From: Acidimicrobiales bacterium
GTDB taxonomy: Bacteria; Actinomycetota; Acidimicrobiia; Acidimicrobiales; RAAP-2
DNA length: 6,511 nt
Assembly: GCA_017883125.1 (NCBI GenBank)
Contig: JADGOD010000001.1
Span: forward strand, 1 to 6,511
Direction: 5' to 3'
Position 1 is the first letter of the stretch. Every line of letters begins with the position of its first letter. The notes beneath the pieces were generated by a model. The model was not told where the DNA came from. It made no database searches and saw nothing but the letters and a program-made list of their open reading frames with translations. The translations under genes and the position numbers were made by a program. This document shows positions 1 through 5,727 of this stretch, piece by piece.

Positions 1-1031
1 GCAGCAAGGCGCTCCAGGGGATCGCTGATCGTGCTTGATAGCGGGACCAACCGGCCCGAGATGCGGTTCCCGAGCTGGCTCTCGGTGCCCGGCACCCTGA
101 TGTTGATCGGGACGAACGCAATGAGGTCCTTGTTCGTCGGCTCTCCCCGCTCTTCGAGAAGCCGCCGCAGCGCGCCGCCGATGATTGTCATGGCGAAGTC
201 CGTCACCGTGCCTCCGTGCCGGCCGGCGGCTTCCTTCACCTCCGTGAGGTTGAGACGGAACCGCTCGAAGTTCCTGGCGTACGAGATCATCCCCGACAGC
301 GACGTCGTCGGCGCATCGAACAACGACGGTCCGTCTTCGTGCGAAGGCTGGGCTCCCGCCACCGTTCCCATGAGCTCATCGACCCGACCCGCCAACCTCT
401 CGAGGCTCGATCCGAGCGCCTCGAGGAAGGCGCCGGGTCGCCGGAGGATCTCCGAGGACGAGCGCGCCAGCATTTCGATGGGAGATGGGAGCGGAGGGGC
501 AGCAAGCGGCTCGTTCGGAACCACCTCGCTCGAGTTGGCCGGGTCGAGATCGAAGAGCCCAGCGAACACCATCGCCCCGGAGACCCCATCGGCGAGGGCG
601 TGGTGCAGTTTGACGAGCAAGGCGGTCCTGTGGTCCTCGAGGCCCTCGATGACGTTGATCTCCCACAGAGGGCGATCGGGAGCCAGGGGCAGCGCCATGA
701 TCTGGGCGACGAGCGCATCGACCTGTCGAGGGCCTCCCGGGGAGGGCACGGCGCGGCGAACCACGTGGAAGTCAAGATCGAACTCAGGATCGTCGATGAG
801 CAGGGGCGGGCCCAGATCGAACGGCACCCTCACGACACGTCGACGAAGGACCTCGATCGACCCAAGCCGCTCCTCGATGGTCGAGCGGATCTCAGAGAAT
901 CGGACTCCGGGGTCGAGTGACGATCCGTACAACCCCTCGAGCTCGATGAGCGCGCCGACGTGGAGCGGGGCGTTGGCCGAGTCCATCGTGACGAACACCG
1001 AGTCGAGGGCGCTCAGAGGCTCGGAGTTCAT
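1..1031 (-). CDS. Wax ester synthase/diacylglycerol O-acyltransferase (WS/DGAT) family protein, 3' end cut by window edge
   Basis: Transfers an acyl group from acyl-CoA to a fatty alcohol or diacylglycerol, giving wax ester or triacylglycerol; family members act at the membrane or lipid-body surface. 343 codons are visible from ATG 1031 and the frame stays open to the left edge. Full family members run about 450-480 residues, so roughly the last quarter is missing. Visible family marks are PLWE (121-124), the catalytic HHALADG (143-149), a GALRRLL helix (286-292) and FVPINIRVPG followed by GNRIS (306-325). Odd point: where the family usually has an Asn-Asp pair (G-T-x-N-D), this protein reads GTVTDFAM, with Thr277 before Asp278. 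The start ATG overlaps the dut stop as ATGA, and GGGAG (1041-1045) lies 9 nt upstream inside dut, so translational coupling is likely. The family call is firm from the motifs; substrate preference cannot be told. Confidence 0.93.
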   Translation of the reverse strand, partial: MNSEPLSALDSVFVTMDSANAPLHVGALIELEGLYGSSLDPGVRFSEIRSTIEERLGSIEVLRRRVVRVPFDLGPPLLIDDPEFDLDFHVVRRAVPSPGGPRQVDALVAQIMALPLAPDRPLWEINVIEGLEDHRTALLVKLHHALADGVSGAMVFAGLFDLDPANSSEVVPNEPLAAPPLPSPIEMLARSSSEILRRPGAFLEALGSSLERLAGRVDELMGTVAGAQPSHEDGPSLFDAPTTSLSGMISYARNFERFRLNLTEVKEAAGRHGGTVTDFAMTIIGGALRRLLEERGEPTNKDLIAFVPINIRVPGTESQLGNRISGRLVPLSSTISDPLERLA

Positions 1032-1471
1032 CGGCCCGTGCTCCCGAATCCGCCGCTGCTGCGATCGGTCTCGGTCAGCTCGCCGTGTGGCACCTCATGG
1101 AACGTCGAGTGCGCCACCTGCTGGATGACCAGCTGGGCGATCCGGTCTCCACGTTTGACGACGTAGGTCTCGGAGGGGTCGGTGTTGACAAGCAGGACCT
1201 TGACCTCTCCCCGGTAGCCGGAGTCGATCAGGCCGGGAGTGTTGAGACAGGTCACGCCGTGGCGCAGCGCCAGGCCGCTGCGCGGCTGGACGAAGCCGGC
1301 ATATCCCTCCGGCAGCCCGAGCGCTAGCCCAGTGGGGATGAGAGCCCGTCCTCCCTGAGGATCCAACGTGGCGTCCTCGCGTGCGACCAGATCACACCCA
1401 GCGTCACCTGCTGTTGCGTACCTGGGGATCTCAATCTCTTCATCGAGCAGCGTGATGGCCACGTCAACCAT
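1028..1471 (-). CDS. dut: Deoxyuridine 5'-triphosphate nucleotidohydrolase (dUTPase)
   Basis: Hydrolyses dUTP to dUMP and pyrophosphate, keeping uracil out of DNA and feeding dTMP synthesis; a cytoplasmic homotrimer in this family. All five trimeric dUTPase motifs are present (147-residue numbering): AGDAGCDL 21-28, PRSG 63-66, GLIDSGYRGEVKV 80-92 with catalytic Asp83, RGDRIAQ 107-113, and the glycine-rich arm RSSGGFGSTG 137-146. The arm sits at the very C-terminus, as expected for a complete enzyme. I chose ATG 1471 because MVDVAITLLDEE aligns with the usual N-terminus and a possible -10 box sits 6 nt before it. An in-frame GTG at 1495 would add eight residues (MEEGYPEP) that have no family match. 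The stop overlaps the ATG of the acyltransferase, making a two-gene operon read leftward, and the gene diverges from orn. Confidence 0.95.
   Translation of the reverse strand: MVDVAITLLDEEIEIPRYATAGDAGCDLVAREDATLDPQGGRALIPTGLALGLPEGYAGFVQPRSGLALRHGVTCLNTPGLIDSGYRGEVKVLLVNTDPSETYVVKRGDRIAQLVIQQVAHSTFHEVPHGELTETDRSSGGFGSTGR
1041..1045 (-). promoter_or_regulatory. Ribosome binding site for the WS/DGAT gene, inside dut
   Basis: GGGAG on the minus strand lies 9 nt before ATG 1031, within the codons of the dUTPase C-terminal arm. It supports ATG 1031 as the acyltransferase start and suggests that ribosomes finishing dut can re-initiate across the ATGA overlap. Confidence 0.45.
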
Positions 1472-1477
1472 GGGCTC

Positions 1478-1483
1478 AGGGTA
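1478..1483 (-). promoter_or_regulatory. Possible -10 box of dut, leaderless layout
   Basis: TACCCT on the minus strand fits the TANNNT pattern of actinobacterial -10 elements and ends 6 nt before ATG 1471. Transcription would then start at or next to the A of the start codon, giving a leaderless mRNA. No good -35 is seen at 16-19 bp. A GAGGGG stretch further upstream could instead be a distant ribosome binding site. The pattern is short and common in GC-rich DNA, so confidence is low. Confidence 0.3.
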
Positions 1484-1517
1484 CCCCTCTTCCACCGGGT
1501 CGCCCCCGTCAGGTGGC

Positions 1518-1523
1518 TACGCT
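1518..1523 (+). promoter_or_regulatory. Possible -10 box of orn, near-leaderless layout
   Basis: TACGCT fits TANNNT and ends 8 nt before ATG 1532, so the transcript would begin at or within a base or two of the start codon. No convincing -35 hexamer is seen. AGGTGG at 1511-1516 might serve as a ribosome binding site, but its 15-nt spacing is long. The gap to dut is only 60 bp, so the promoter must lie here or inside dut. Confidence 0.3.
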
Positions 1524-1531
1524 GCCTTTCG

Positions 1532-2074
1532 ATGCTTGCGTGGATCGATCTTGAGATGACTGGCCTCGACCCAGACCGACACGTCATCGTCGAGATCGCC
1601 TCGCTGATCACCGACGACGACCTCACCGTGATCGCCGAGGGACCCGATCTCGTGATCCACGCCAGCCCCGCAGAGCTGAGCCAGATGGACGACTTCGTCA
1701 CCTCGATGCACTCCCACTCCGGGCTCACCCCCGAGATTGAGGCCTCAACCCTGTCGATGGCGGATGCGGAGGCAGCGACGATGGCGTTCCTCGAGCGGCA
1801 CATCGGCGAGGCCGGCACGGTCCCACTCGCCGGGAACTCCATCGGCACCGACCGGCGCTTCCTCGTCGCCCAGATGCCCCGGATCGAGGCGTTCCTCCAC
1901 TACCGGTGCGTTGACGTCTCGACCGTCAAGGAGCTGTGTCGCCGCTGGTATCCCGAGATTGCCACCGCCGCTCCGGTCAAGACCGGCACCCACCGGGCGC
2001 TCGACGACATCAAGGAGTCCATCGAGGAGCTCCGGTACTACCGAGCGACCGTCTTCAAGGAGCACCATGGCTGA
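1532..2074 (+). CDS. orn: Oligoribonuclease (DEDDh 3'-5' exoribonuclease)
   Basis: Degrades 2-5 nt RNA fragments to mononucleotides at the end of mRNA decay; in bacteria that use c-di-GMP it also clears the breakdown product pGpG. The 180-residue length is normal for the family. The four acidic residues and the histidine of the DEDDh active site are visible: Asp6 and Glu8 in WIDLEMTGLD, Asp107 in GNSIGTDRRFL, His154 and Asp159 in GTHRALDDI. Other family signatures are MDDF (52-55), HYRCVDVSTVKEL (123-135) and the C-terminal ELRYYR. ATG 1532 places the first Asp at residue 6, slightly shorter than E. coli Orn but with the strand intact. It diverges from dut and overlaps the acyl-CoA ligase by 8 bases, so the two are probably co-transcribed. 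The identification is secure. Confidence 0.97.
   Translation: MLAWIDLEMTGLDPDRHVIVEIASLITDDDLTVIAEGPDLVIHASPAELSQMDDFVTSMHSHSGLTPEIEASTLSMADAEAATMAFLERHIGEAGTVPLAGNSIGTDRRFLVAQMPRIEAFLHYRCVDVSTVKELCRRWYPEIATAAPVKTGTHRALDDIKESIEELRYYRATVFKEHHG
2057..2062 (+). promoter_or_regulatory. Ribosome binding site fixing the acyl-CoA ligase start
   Basis: AAGGAG lies in the last codons of orn, 4 nt before ATG 2067. The frame stays open upstream to 1737, where an ATG lies inside orn, but this site and the family N-terminus favour 2067. The later in-frame ATG at 2106 has no comparable site. Confidence 0.6.
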
Positions 2075-3842
2075 GACCACGGATTCGCCGCGCGGCGAAG
2101 CAGCGATGAGCCTGAGCCAGGCCACGGATCAGATGACCGCTGCGGGTCAGATGTTCGAGATCGAGACCGCCACGATCCGTGGGATCGAGACCCGCGTCTG
2201 GAAGAACTGCCCGGGGAGCCTTCGCGAGATCCTGATCGGATCTCGGCGCCACGGCGACCGAGACTTCATCGTCTACGAAGACGAGCGGATCTCCTTCGAG
2301 AGGCACTTCTCGATGGCCGCCACGTTCGCCCGGCGCCTGGGCGACCGGGGCGTGCGCAAGGGCGACCGGGTGGCGATCGCCATGCGCAACCTCCCCGAGT
2401 GGATCATCGCCTTCTGGGGAGCGGTCTCCATCGGAGCGATCGTCGTCCCGCTGAATGCCTGGTGGACCGGCGAGGAGCTAACTTACGGCCTCACCGACTC
2501 TGGAAGCGTCCTCGCCGTCGTCGACGTCGAGCGCCTCGAGAGGATCCGGCCGCACCTCGACGAGATCCCCTACCTCGCCCACGTCATCGTCACCTCCGAG
2601 GACCGAGGCGAGGCGATCGACCTCGCGCCCTCTTCCCCGAGGATCACGCTCGAGGTCTTCGGCGACGTCCTCGATGAGGTCGCTGAAGATGCCCAGCTGC
2701 CCGACGCCACGATCGACCCCGACGACGATGCCACGATCTTCTACACCTCGGGGACCACGGGCCGGCCCAAGGGGGCCGTCGGCTCCCACCGCAACTCGTG
2801 CTCGAACATGATGAACCTCTTCTTCGTCTCGGCGCGATCAACGCTGCGCTTCGGCGGCGGGAATGTCGAAGGCGACGAGAGCATCCCGAACTCCTACCTG
2901 CTGAGCGTTCCGCTGTTCCACGCCACCGGCTGCCATGCCGTCTTGGTCGTGAACACCGCGGCTGGTGGCAAGCTGGTCATGATGCACCACTTCGATCCCG
3001 AGCGGACGCTCGAGCTGATCGAGCGGGAGAGGATCACCACCTTCGGCGGCGTCCCCGCCATGGTGATGCAGGTCCTCGACTCCCCCGACCTCACCAAACG
3101 CGACACCTCCAGCGTCCGGAGCGTCTCCTACGGCGGAGCGCCAGCCCCTCCGGATCTCGTCCGTCGCATCAAGGAGGCGTTCCCGATCGGCCAGCCCGGC
3201 AACGGCTACGGCATGACCGAGACCTCGGCGGCTTCGACGATGAACACCGGACCCGACTACGTGGAGCGCCCCGACAGCGTCGGGACGATCGTGCCGGTGG
3301 CCGACGCGGCCATCGTCCCGGAGGACTTCGACGGGTCGGAGCCCGACCCCACCCGACCCCAAGGGCCGGACGTGAACGGGGAGCTTTGGATCAAGGGACC
3401 CCAGGTCGTTCGCGGCTACTGGAACCGACCCGTGGAGACGGCCGCTGTGTTCACCAACGGATGGGTGCACACCGGCGACATCGCCAAGATCGACGACAAG
3501 GGGTTCATCTACATCGTCGACCGGGCGAAGGACATGATCATCCGAGGCGGAGAGAACATCTACTCAGTTGAGATCGAAGGCGTCCTCTTCGACCACCCAG
3601 CCGTCGCCGATTGCGCGGTGATCGGCGTGCCCCATCCGATCCTCGGTGAAGAGGTCGGTGCGGTGATCGTCCTGCGGCCCGGCCAGAGCGTGGCCGCTGA
3701 GGACCTCGCCCGGCACGTCGGGGATCGCCTCGCTGCCTACAACATCCCGAAGTACTTCTACTTCAGGGACAACCCTCTCCCCCGCAACCCGGCAGGCAAG
3801 GTCCTCAAGCGCCAGCTCCGAGACGAGCTGATCCCCAGCTGA
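2067..3842 (+). CDS. Class I AMP-forming acyl-CoA ligase (fatty-acyl-CoA synthetase family, FadD-like)
   Basis: Activates a carboxylic acid, probably a fatty acid, with ATP to an acyl-adenylate and then to acyl-CoA; no signal peptide is seen. At 591 residues it is slightly long for the family because of a start segment of about 50 residues. Core adenylation motifs appear in order: YTSGTTGRPKG (226-236, ATP phosphate loop), SVPLFHATG (280-288), GYGMTET (380-386), GELWIKGPQVVRGYW (438-452), HTGD (468-471), DRAKDMIIRGGENIYSVEIE (485-504, hinge), and PRNPAGKVLKR near the C-terminus with catalytic Lys578. No substitution is seen in these motifs. It starts inside the 3' end of orn and ends 16 bp from the convergent aldo/keto reductase. 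A nearby divergent acyltransferase that uses acyl-CoA supports a role in lipid synthesis, but that is inference. Chain length is unknown, and a steroid side-chain or aromatic acid substrate is possible. Confidence 0.93.
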   Translation: MAETTDSPRGEAAMSLSQATDQMTAAGQMFEIETATIRGIETRVWKNCPGSLREILIGSRRHGDRDFIVYEDERISFERHFSMAATFARRLGDRGVRKGDRVAIAMRNLPEWIIAFWGAVSIGAIVVPLNAWWTGEELTYGLTDSGSVLAVVDVERLERIRPHLDEIPYLAHVIVTSEDRGEAIDLAPSSPRITLEVFGDVLDEVAEDAQLPDATIDPDDDATIFYTSGTTGRPKGAVGSHRNSCSNMMNLFFVSARSTLRFGGGNVEGDESIPNSYLLSVPLFHATGCHAVLVVNTAAGGKLVMMHHFDPERTLELIERERITTFGGVPAMVMQVLDSPDLTKRDTSSVRSVSYGGAPAPPDLVRRIKEAFPIGQPGNGYGMTETSAASTMNTGPDYVERPDSVGTIVPVADAAIVPEDFDGSEPDPTRPQGPDVNGELWIKGPQVVRGYWNRPVETAAVFTNGWVHTGDIAKIDDKGFIYIVDRAKDMIIRGGENIYSVEIEGVLFDHPAVADCAVIGVPHPILGEEVGAVIVLRPGQSVAAEDLARHVGDRLAAYNIPKYFYFRDNPLPRNPAGKVLKRQLRDELIPS

Positions 3843-3853
3843 CCGCCACCTCG

Positions 3854-3883
3854 GGCGTCTAGGGCGCAGTGCCCTCGAGCGCC
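3854..3883. terminator. Weak two-part hairpin at the convergent gene ends
   Basis: GGCG (3854-3857) pairs with CGCC (3880-3883), and AGGGC (3861-3865) pairs with GCCCT (3871-3875) around a 5-nt loop, with a small internal bulge between the two stems. It overlaps the stop codon of the reductase and follows the ligase stop by 11 bp. There is no T tract on either strand. It could end both convergent transcripts, but the stems are short. Confidence 0.3.
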
Positions 3884-4716
3884 TCGAACTGATCGTCCGT
3901 GAGGCTCACCTCAGCCGCCCGGCAGTTCTCCTCGACGTGGGCCACGCTCGAGGTCCCCGGAATCGGAAGCATCACCTTGGAGCGTCGAAGCAGCCACGCC
4001 AGTGCGACCTGGGCGTGGGTCGCCCCGGTCTCCGCGGCCACGGTGTCGACGGCGCCGCCGGGACGAGTCAGCTCGCCGGCAGCCATCGGGAACCACGGGA
4101 TGAAGCCGATGCCCTCGGTCTCGCAGTGATCGAGGACCGACTCGGACTGCCGATTGGTCAGGTTGTAGAGGTTCTGCACGGTGGAGATCGGCACGACGTC
4201 GTTGGCAGCTCGGATCTCGTCGACGCTCACCTCAGAGAGGCCGACCGCCTTGACCTTCCCCTCGGCGAGCAGATCGGCCAAGAGCCCGAACTGCTCCTCG
4301 CGCGGCACGAGAGGGTCGATGCGATGGAGCTGGAACAGATCGATCGCCTCGACCTTGAGACGTCGCAGGCTCATCTCGCACTGCTGGCGGAGGTACTCGG
4401 GACGGCCCACGGGTGCCCAGCTGTTGGGTCCCTGGCGCGTGAACCCTGCTTTCGTGGCGATCACGACATCGCCGTAGGGATGGAGGGCCTCCGCGATGAG
4501 TGACTCGGAGACCTCTGGGCCATAGGAGTCGGCGGTGTCGATGAAGTCCACGCCCATCTCGACGGCCTTGCGGAGAACCGCGAGACAGCCCGGAATATCA
4601 GAGGGCGGGCCCCAGACGCCAGGTCCCGTGATGCGCATCGCCCCGAAGCCCAGACGGTGGATGGCTCGCCCCTGGATCGAGAAGGTTCCGCTGGCGGCGA
4701 TCGGGTTGGTTGGCAC
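3859..4716 (-). CDS. Aldo/keto reductase
   Basis: NAD(P)H-dependent carbonyl reductase with a TIM-barrel fold, probably cytoplasmic and NADPH-using. The catalytic tetrad is visible: Asp60 and Tyr65 in FIDTADSYG, Lys89 in IATKAGF, His131 in LFQLHRID. The C-terminal coenzyme-binding segment reads PIPGTSSVAHVEENCRAA (251-268). LGFGAMRITGPGVWGPP near the start and VQNLYNLTNRQSE in the middle mark the widespread single-domain group whose natural substrates are mostly unknown. 285 residues is a normal length. The start is GTG 4716, supported by AAGGAG (4724-4729) at 7 nt. It lies downstream of the peroxiredoxin on the same strand, but 153 bp and a strong hairpin separate them, so it may have its own promoter. 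A redox-detoxification role beside the peroxiredoxin is a guess from position only. Confidence 0.94.
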   Translation of the reverse strand: MPTNPIAASGTFSIQGRAIHRLGFGAMRITGPGVWGPPSDIPGCLAVLRKAVEMGVDFIDTADSYGPEVSESLIAEALHPYGDVVIATKAGFTRQGPNSWAPVGRPEYLRQQCEMSLRRLKVEAIDLFQLHRIDPLVPREEQFGLLADLLAEGKVKAVGLSEVSVDEIRAANDVVPISTVQNLYNLTNRQSESVLDHCETEGIGFIPWFPMAAGELTRPGGAVDTVAAETGATHAQVALAWLLRRSKVMLPIPGTSSVAHVEENCRAAEVSLTDDQFEALEGTAP

Positions 4717-4723
4717 GATGGGA

Positions 4724-4729
4724 CTCCTT
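4724..4729 (-). promoter_or_regulatory. Ribosome binding site for the GTG-started reductase
   Basis: AAGGAG on the minus strand stands 7 nt before GTG 4716. This near-ideal spacing is the main reason to accept the GTG start. Confidence 0.7.
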
Positions 4730-4836
4730 GAGCTCTCTCTTGATGACGGCGCGGCCGCGGTCGGGACGCACCGCGACCGTAGCGGGGAGCCGACGAAGGG
4801 CCGGCCCCTCGAGGCCGGCCCTTCGTTGAGCTCTCT
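4728..4836. repeat. Two copies of an 11-bp direct repeat, TTGAGCTCTCT
   Basis: Exact copies lie at 4728-4738, touching the reductase ribosome binding site, and at 4826-4836, beginning at the outer base of the terminator hairpin. They are 98 bp apart. Each contains the palindrome GAGCTC. They might be regulator sites or the trace of a small duplication, or simply chance; no function is recognised. Confidence 0.35.
4791..4828 (-). terminator. Strong intrinsic-type hairpin after the peroxiredoxin gene
   Basis: A perfect 14-bp stem (4793-4806 with 4813-4826) closes on the 6-nt loop CCTCGA and is extended by a G-T and a C-G pair, giving 16 bp. It begins about 40 nt after the peroxiredoxin stop. 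Neither strand has a T tract after it, which is common for actinobacterial terminators. It lies between two same-strand genes and should reduce read-through into the aldo/keto reductase. A smaller 6-bp stem (4758-4763 with 4774-4779) follows it. Confidence 0.75.
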
Positions 4837-4869
4837 GGATCGCTTCGGGACGCCTGCGCGCCCGATTGG

Positions 4870-5505
4870 CTACTTGTTGGGCTGAGGCGTCACCCGCAGG
4901 TACGGCTTGATCGCCTTGAAGCCCTTGGGGAACTTGGTCTTGGCCTCCTCGTCGGAGACCGAGAGGGCGATGATCACGTCGTCGCCGTCCGTCCAGTTCA
5001 CCGGGGTCGCCACGGCATAGCCGGCGCTGAGCTGGAGTGAGTCGAGGACCCGGATGATCTCGTCGACGTTGCGACCGGTCGAGGCCGGGTAGGTCAAGAT
5101 GAGCTTGACCTTCTTGTCAGGACCGACGATGAAGACGCTCCGGACCGTCAGGGTGTCATCGGCGTTGGGGTGGATCATGTCGTAGAGATCGGAGACCTTG
5201 CGATCCTCGTCGCCGATGAGCGGGAAGGCCAGCGCTGCGCCCTGGGTCTCCTTGATGTCGCCGGCCCACCTGCCGTGTGACTCGACCGAGTCGACGGAGA
5301 GGCCGATGAGCTTGGTGTTGCGCTTGTCGAACTCGCCCTTGCGGGCAGAGAACGCGCCCAGCTCGGTGGTGCAGACAGGCGTGAAGTCCTTGGGGTGGGA
5401 GAACAGGATGCCCCAGCCGTCGCCGAGCCACTCGTGGAAGTTGATCGTTCCTTCGGTGGTGTCCACCGTGAAGTCCGGAGCGATGTCGCCAAGTCGAATT
5501 GCCAT
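4870..5505 (-). CDS. 1-Cys peroxiredoxin (Prx6-type, AhpC/TSA superfamily)
   Basis: Reduces hydrogen peroxide and organic hydroperoxides through a cysteine thiol in the cytoplasm. An AhpC/TSA domain covers about residues 5-133, followed by the 1-Cys C-terminal domain with NWTDGDDVIIALSVSDEEA (about 170-188). The active site is FSHPKDFTPVCTTELG, with His37, Thr42 and peroxidatic Cys45; Arg122 in TVRSVFIVG is the expected partner arginine. Cys45 is the only cysteine in the 211 residues, so there is no resolving cysteine and an external thiol must regenerate the enzyme. ATG 5505 is supported by AGGAGG (5516-5521) at 10 nt. A matching promoter and a palindromic leader lie upstream, and a strong hairpin follows the stop, so this looks like a single-gene transcript. 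The gene diverges from a HAD phosphatase. The family call is secure; the reductant is unknown. Confidence 0.96.
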   Translation of the reverse strand: MAIRLGDIAPDFTVDTTEGTINFHEWLGDGWGILFSHPKDFTPVCTTELGAFSARKGEFDKRNTKLIGLSVDSVESHGRWAGDIKETQGAALAFPLIGDEDRKVSDLYDMIHPNADDTLTVRSVFIVGPDKKVKLILTYPASTGRNVDEIIRVLDSLQLSAGYAVATPVNWTDGDDVIIALSVSDEEAKTKFPKGFKAIKPYLRVTPQPNK

Positions 5506-5528
5506 GTGAAACGTGCCTCCTCGTTGAA

Positions 5529-5545
5529 CCTCCGGGGCCCGGAGG
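5529..5545. promoter_or_regulatory. 17-bp palindrome in the peroxiredoxin leader
   Basis: The sequence has two 8-bp arms, CCTCCGGG and CCCGGAGG, around a single central base. It lies between the predicted transcription start (about 5564) and the ribosome binding site (5516-5521). As DNA it could be an operator. As RNA it could form a hairpin whose CCUCC arm is also complementary to the GGAGG of the ribosome binding site, so two structures could compete. No known riboswitch or regulator site is recognised. Confidence 0.4.
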
Positions 5546-5570
5546 TCATCTGTTGTGCGTTACCCCAAGG

Positions 5571-5599
5571 ACACTAGCGAGTCCCAGGGCAATTGTCGA
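5571..5599 (-). promoter_or_regulatory. Promoter of the peroxiredoxin gene
   Basis: On the minus strand a -35 box TCGACA (5594-5599, five of six matches to TTGACA) is followed by exactly 17 bp and a -10 box TAGTGT (5571-5576, TANNNT). Transcription would start near 5564, giving a leader of about 58 nt. This is the best sigma-70-type promoter in the window and suits a housekeeping sigma factor. CGACA occurs again 13 bp upstream of the one in the -35 box. Confidence 0.55.
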
Positions 5600-5686
5600 C
5601 CTAATCTGTCGTATTTAACGGGAATTGATCGGCGGCATCACCTCAGCAGGTCGTTGCGCGTGCGAAACTCGACGTTCGCTCAGAGT

Positions 5687-5706
5687 GCCGACCCGTTCTT
5701 GTCGGC
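5687..5706 (+). other. Small hairpin just upstream of the phosphatase ribosome binding site
   Basis: GCCGAC (5687-5692) and GTCGGC (5701-5706) form a perfect 6-bp stem with an 8-nt loop, ending 8 nt before the GAGGAA ribosome binding site (5715-5720). It may shape the leader of the HAD gene. I found no convincing plus-strand promoter in this intergenic stretch. The stem is short enough to arise by chance. Confidence 0.3.
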
Positions 5707-5727
5707 CCGATCCCGAGGAAGACGACC

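Noticed and set aside
31..1128. Plus-strand open frame of 365 codons opposite the acyltransferase
   Set aside because: Its translation is Ser/Arg-rich with no family motif, and the minus strand encodes a clear WS/DGAT with catalytic HHxxxDG. It is a GC-bias shadow.
1737..2066. Upstream extension of the acyl-CoA ligase from ATG 1737
   Set aside because: The added 110 residues are low-complexity Arg/Ser/Pro-rich sequence read out of frame across orn. AAGGAG before ATG 2067 and the family N-terminus favour the shorter start.
2838..3470. Minus-strand open frame of 210 codons inside the acyl-CoA ligase
   Set aside because: It lies fully within a gene with intact adenylation motifs, and its translation has no recognisable domain.
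5621..5655. GGAAT ... GTT as an oxidative-stress (SigH/SigR-type) promoter near the peroxiredoxin gene
   Set aside because: The elements are about 27 bp apart instead of roughly 18 and point toward the HAD gene rather than the peroxiredoxin.
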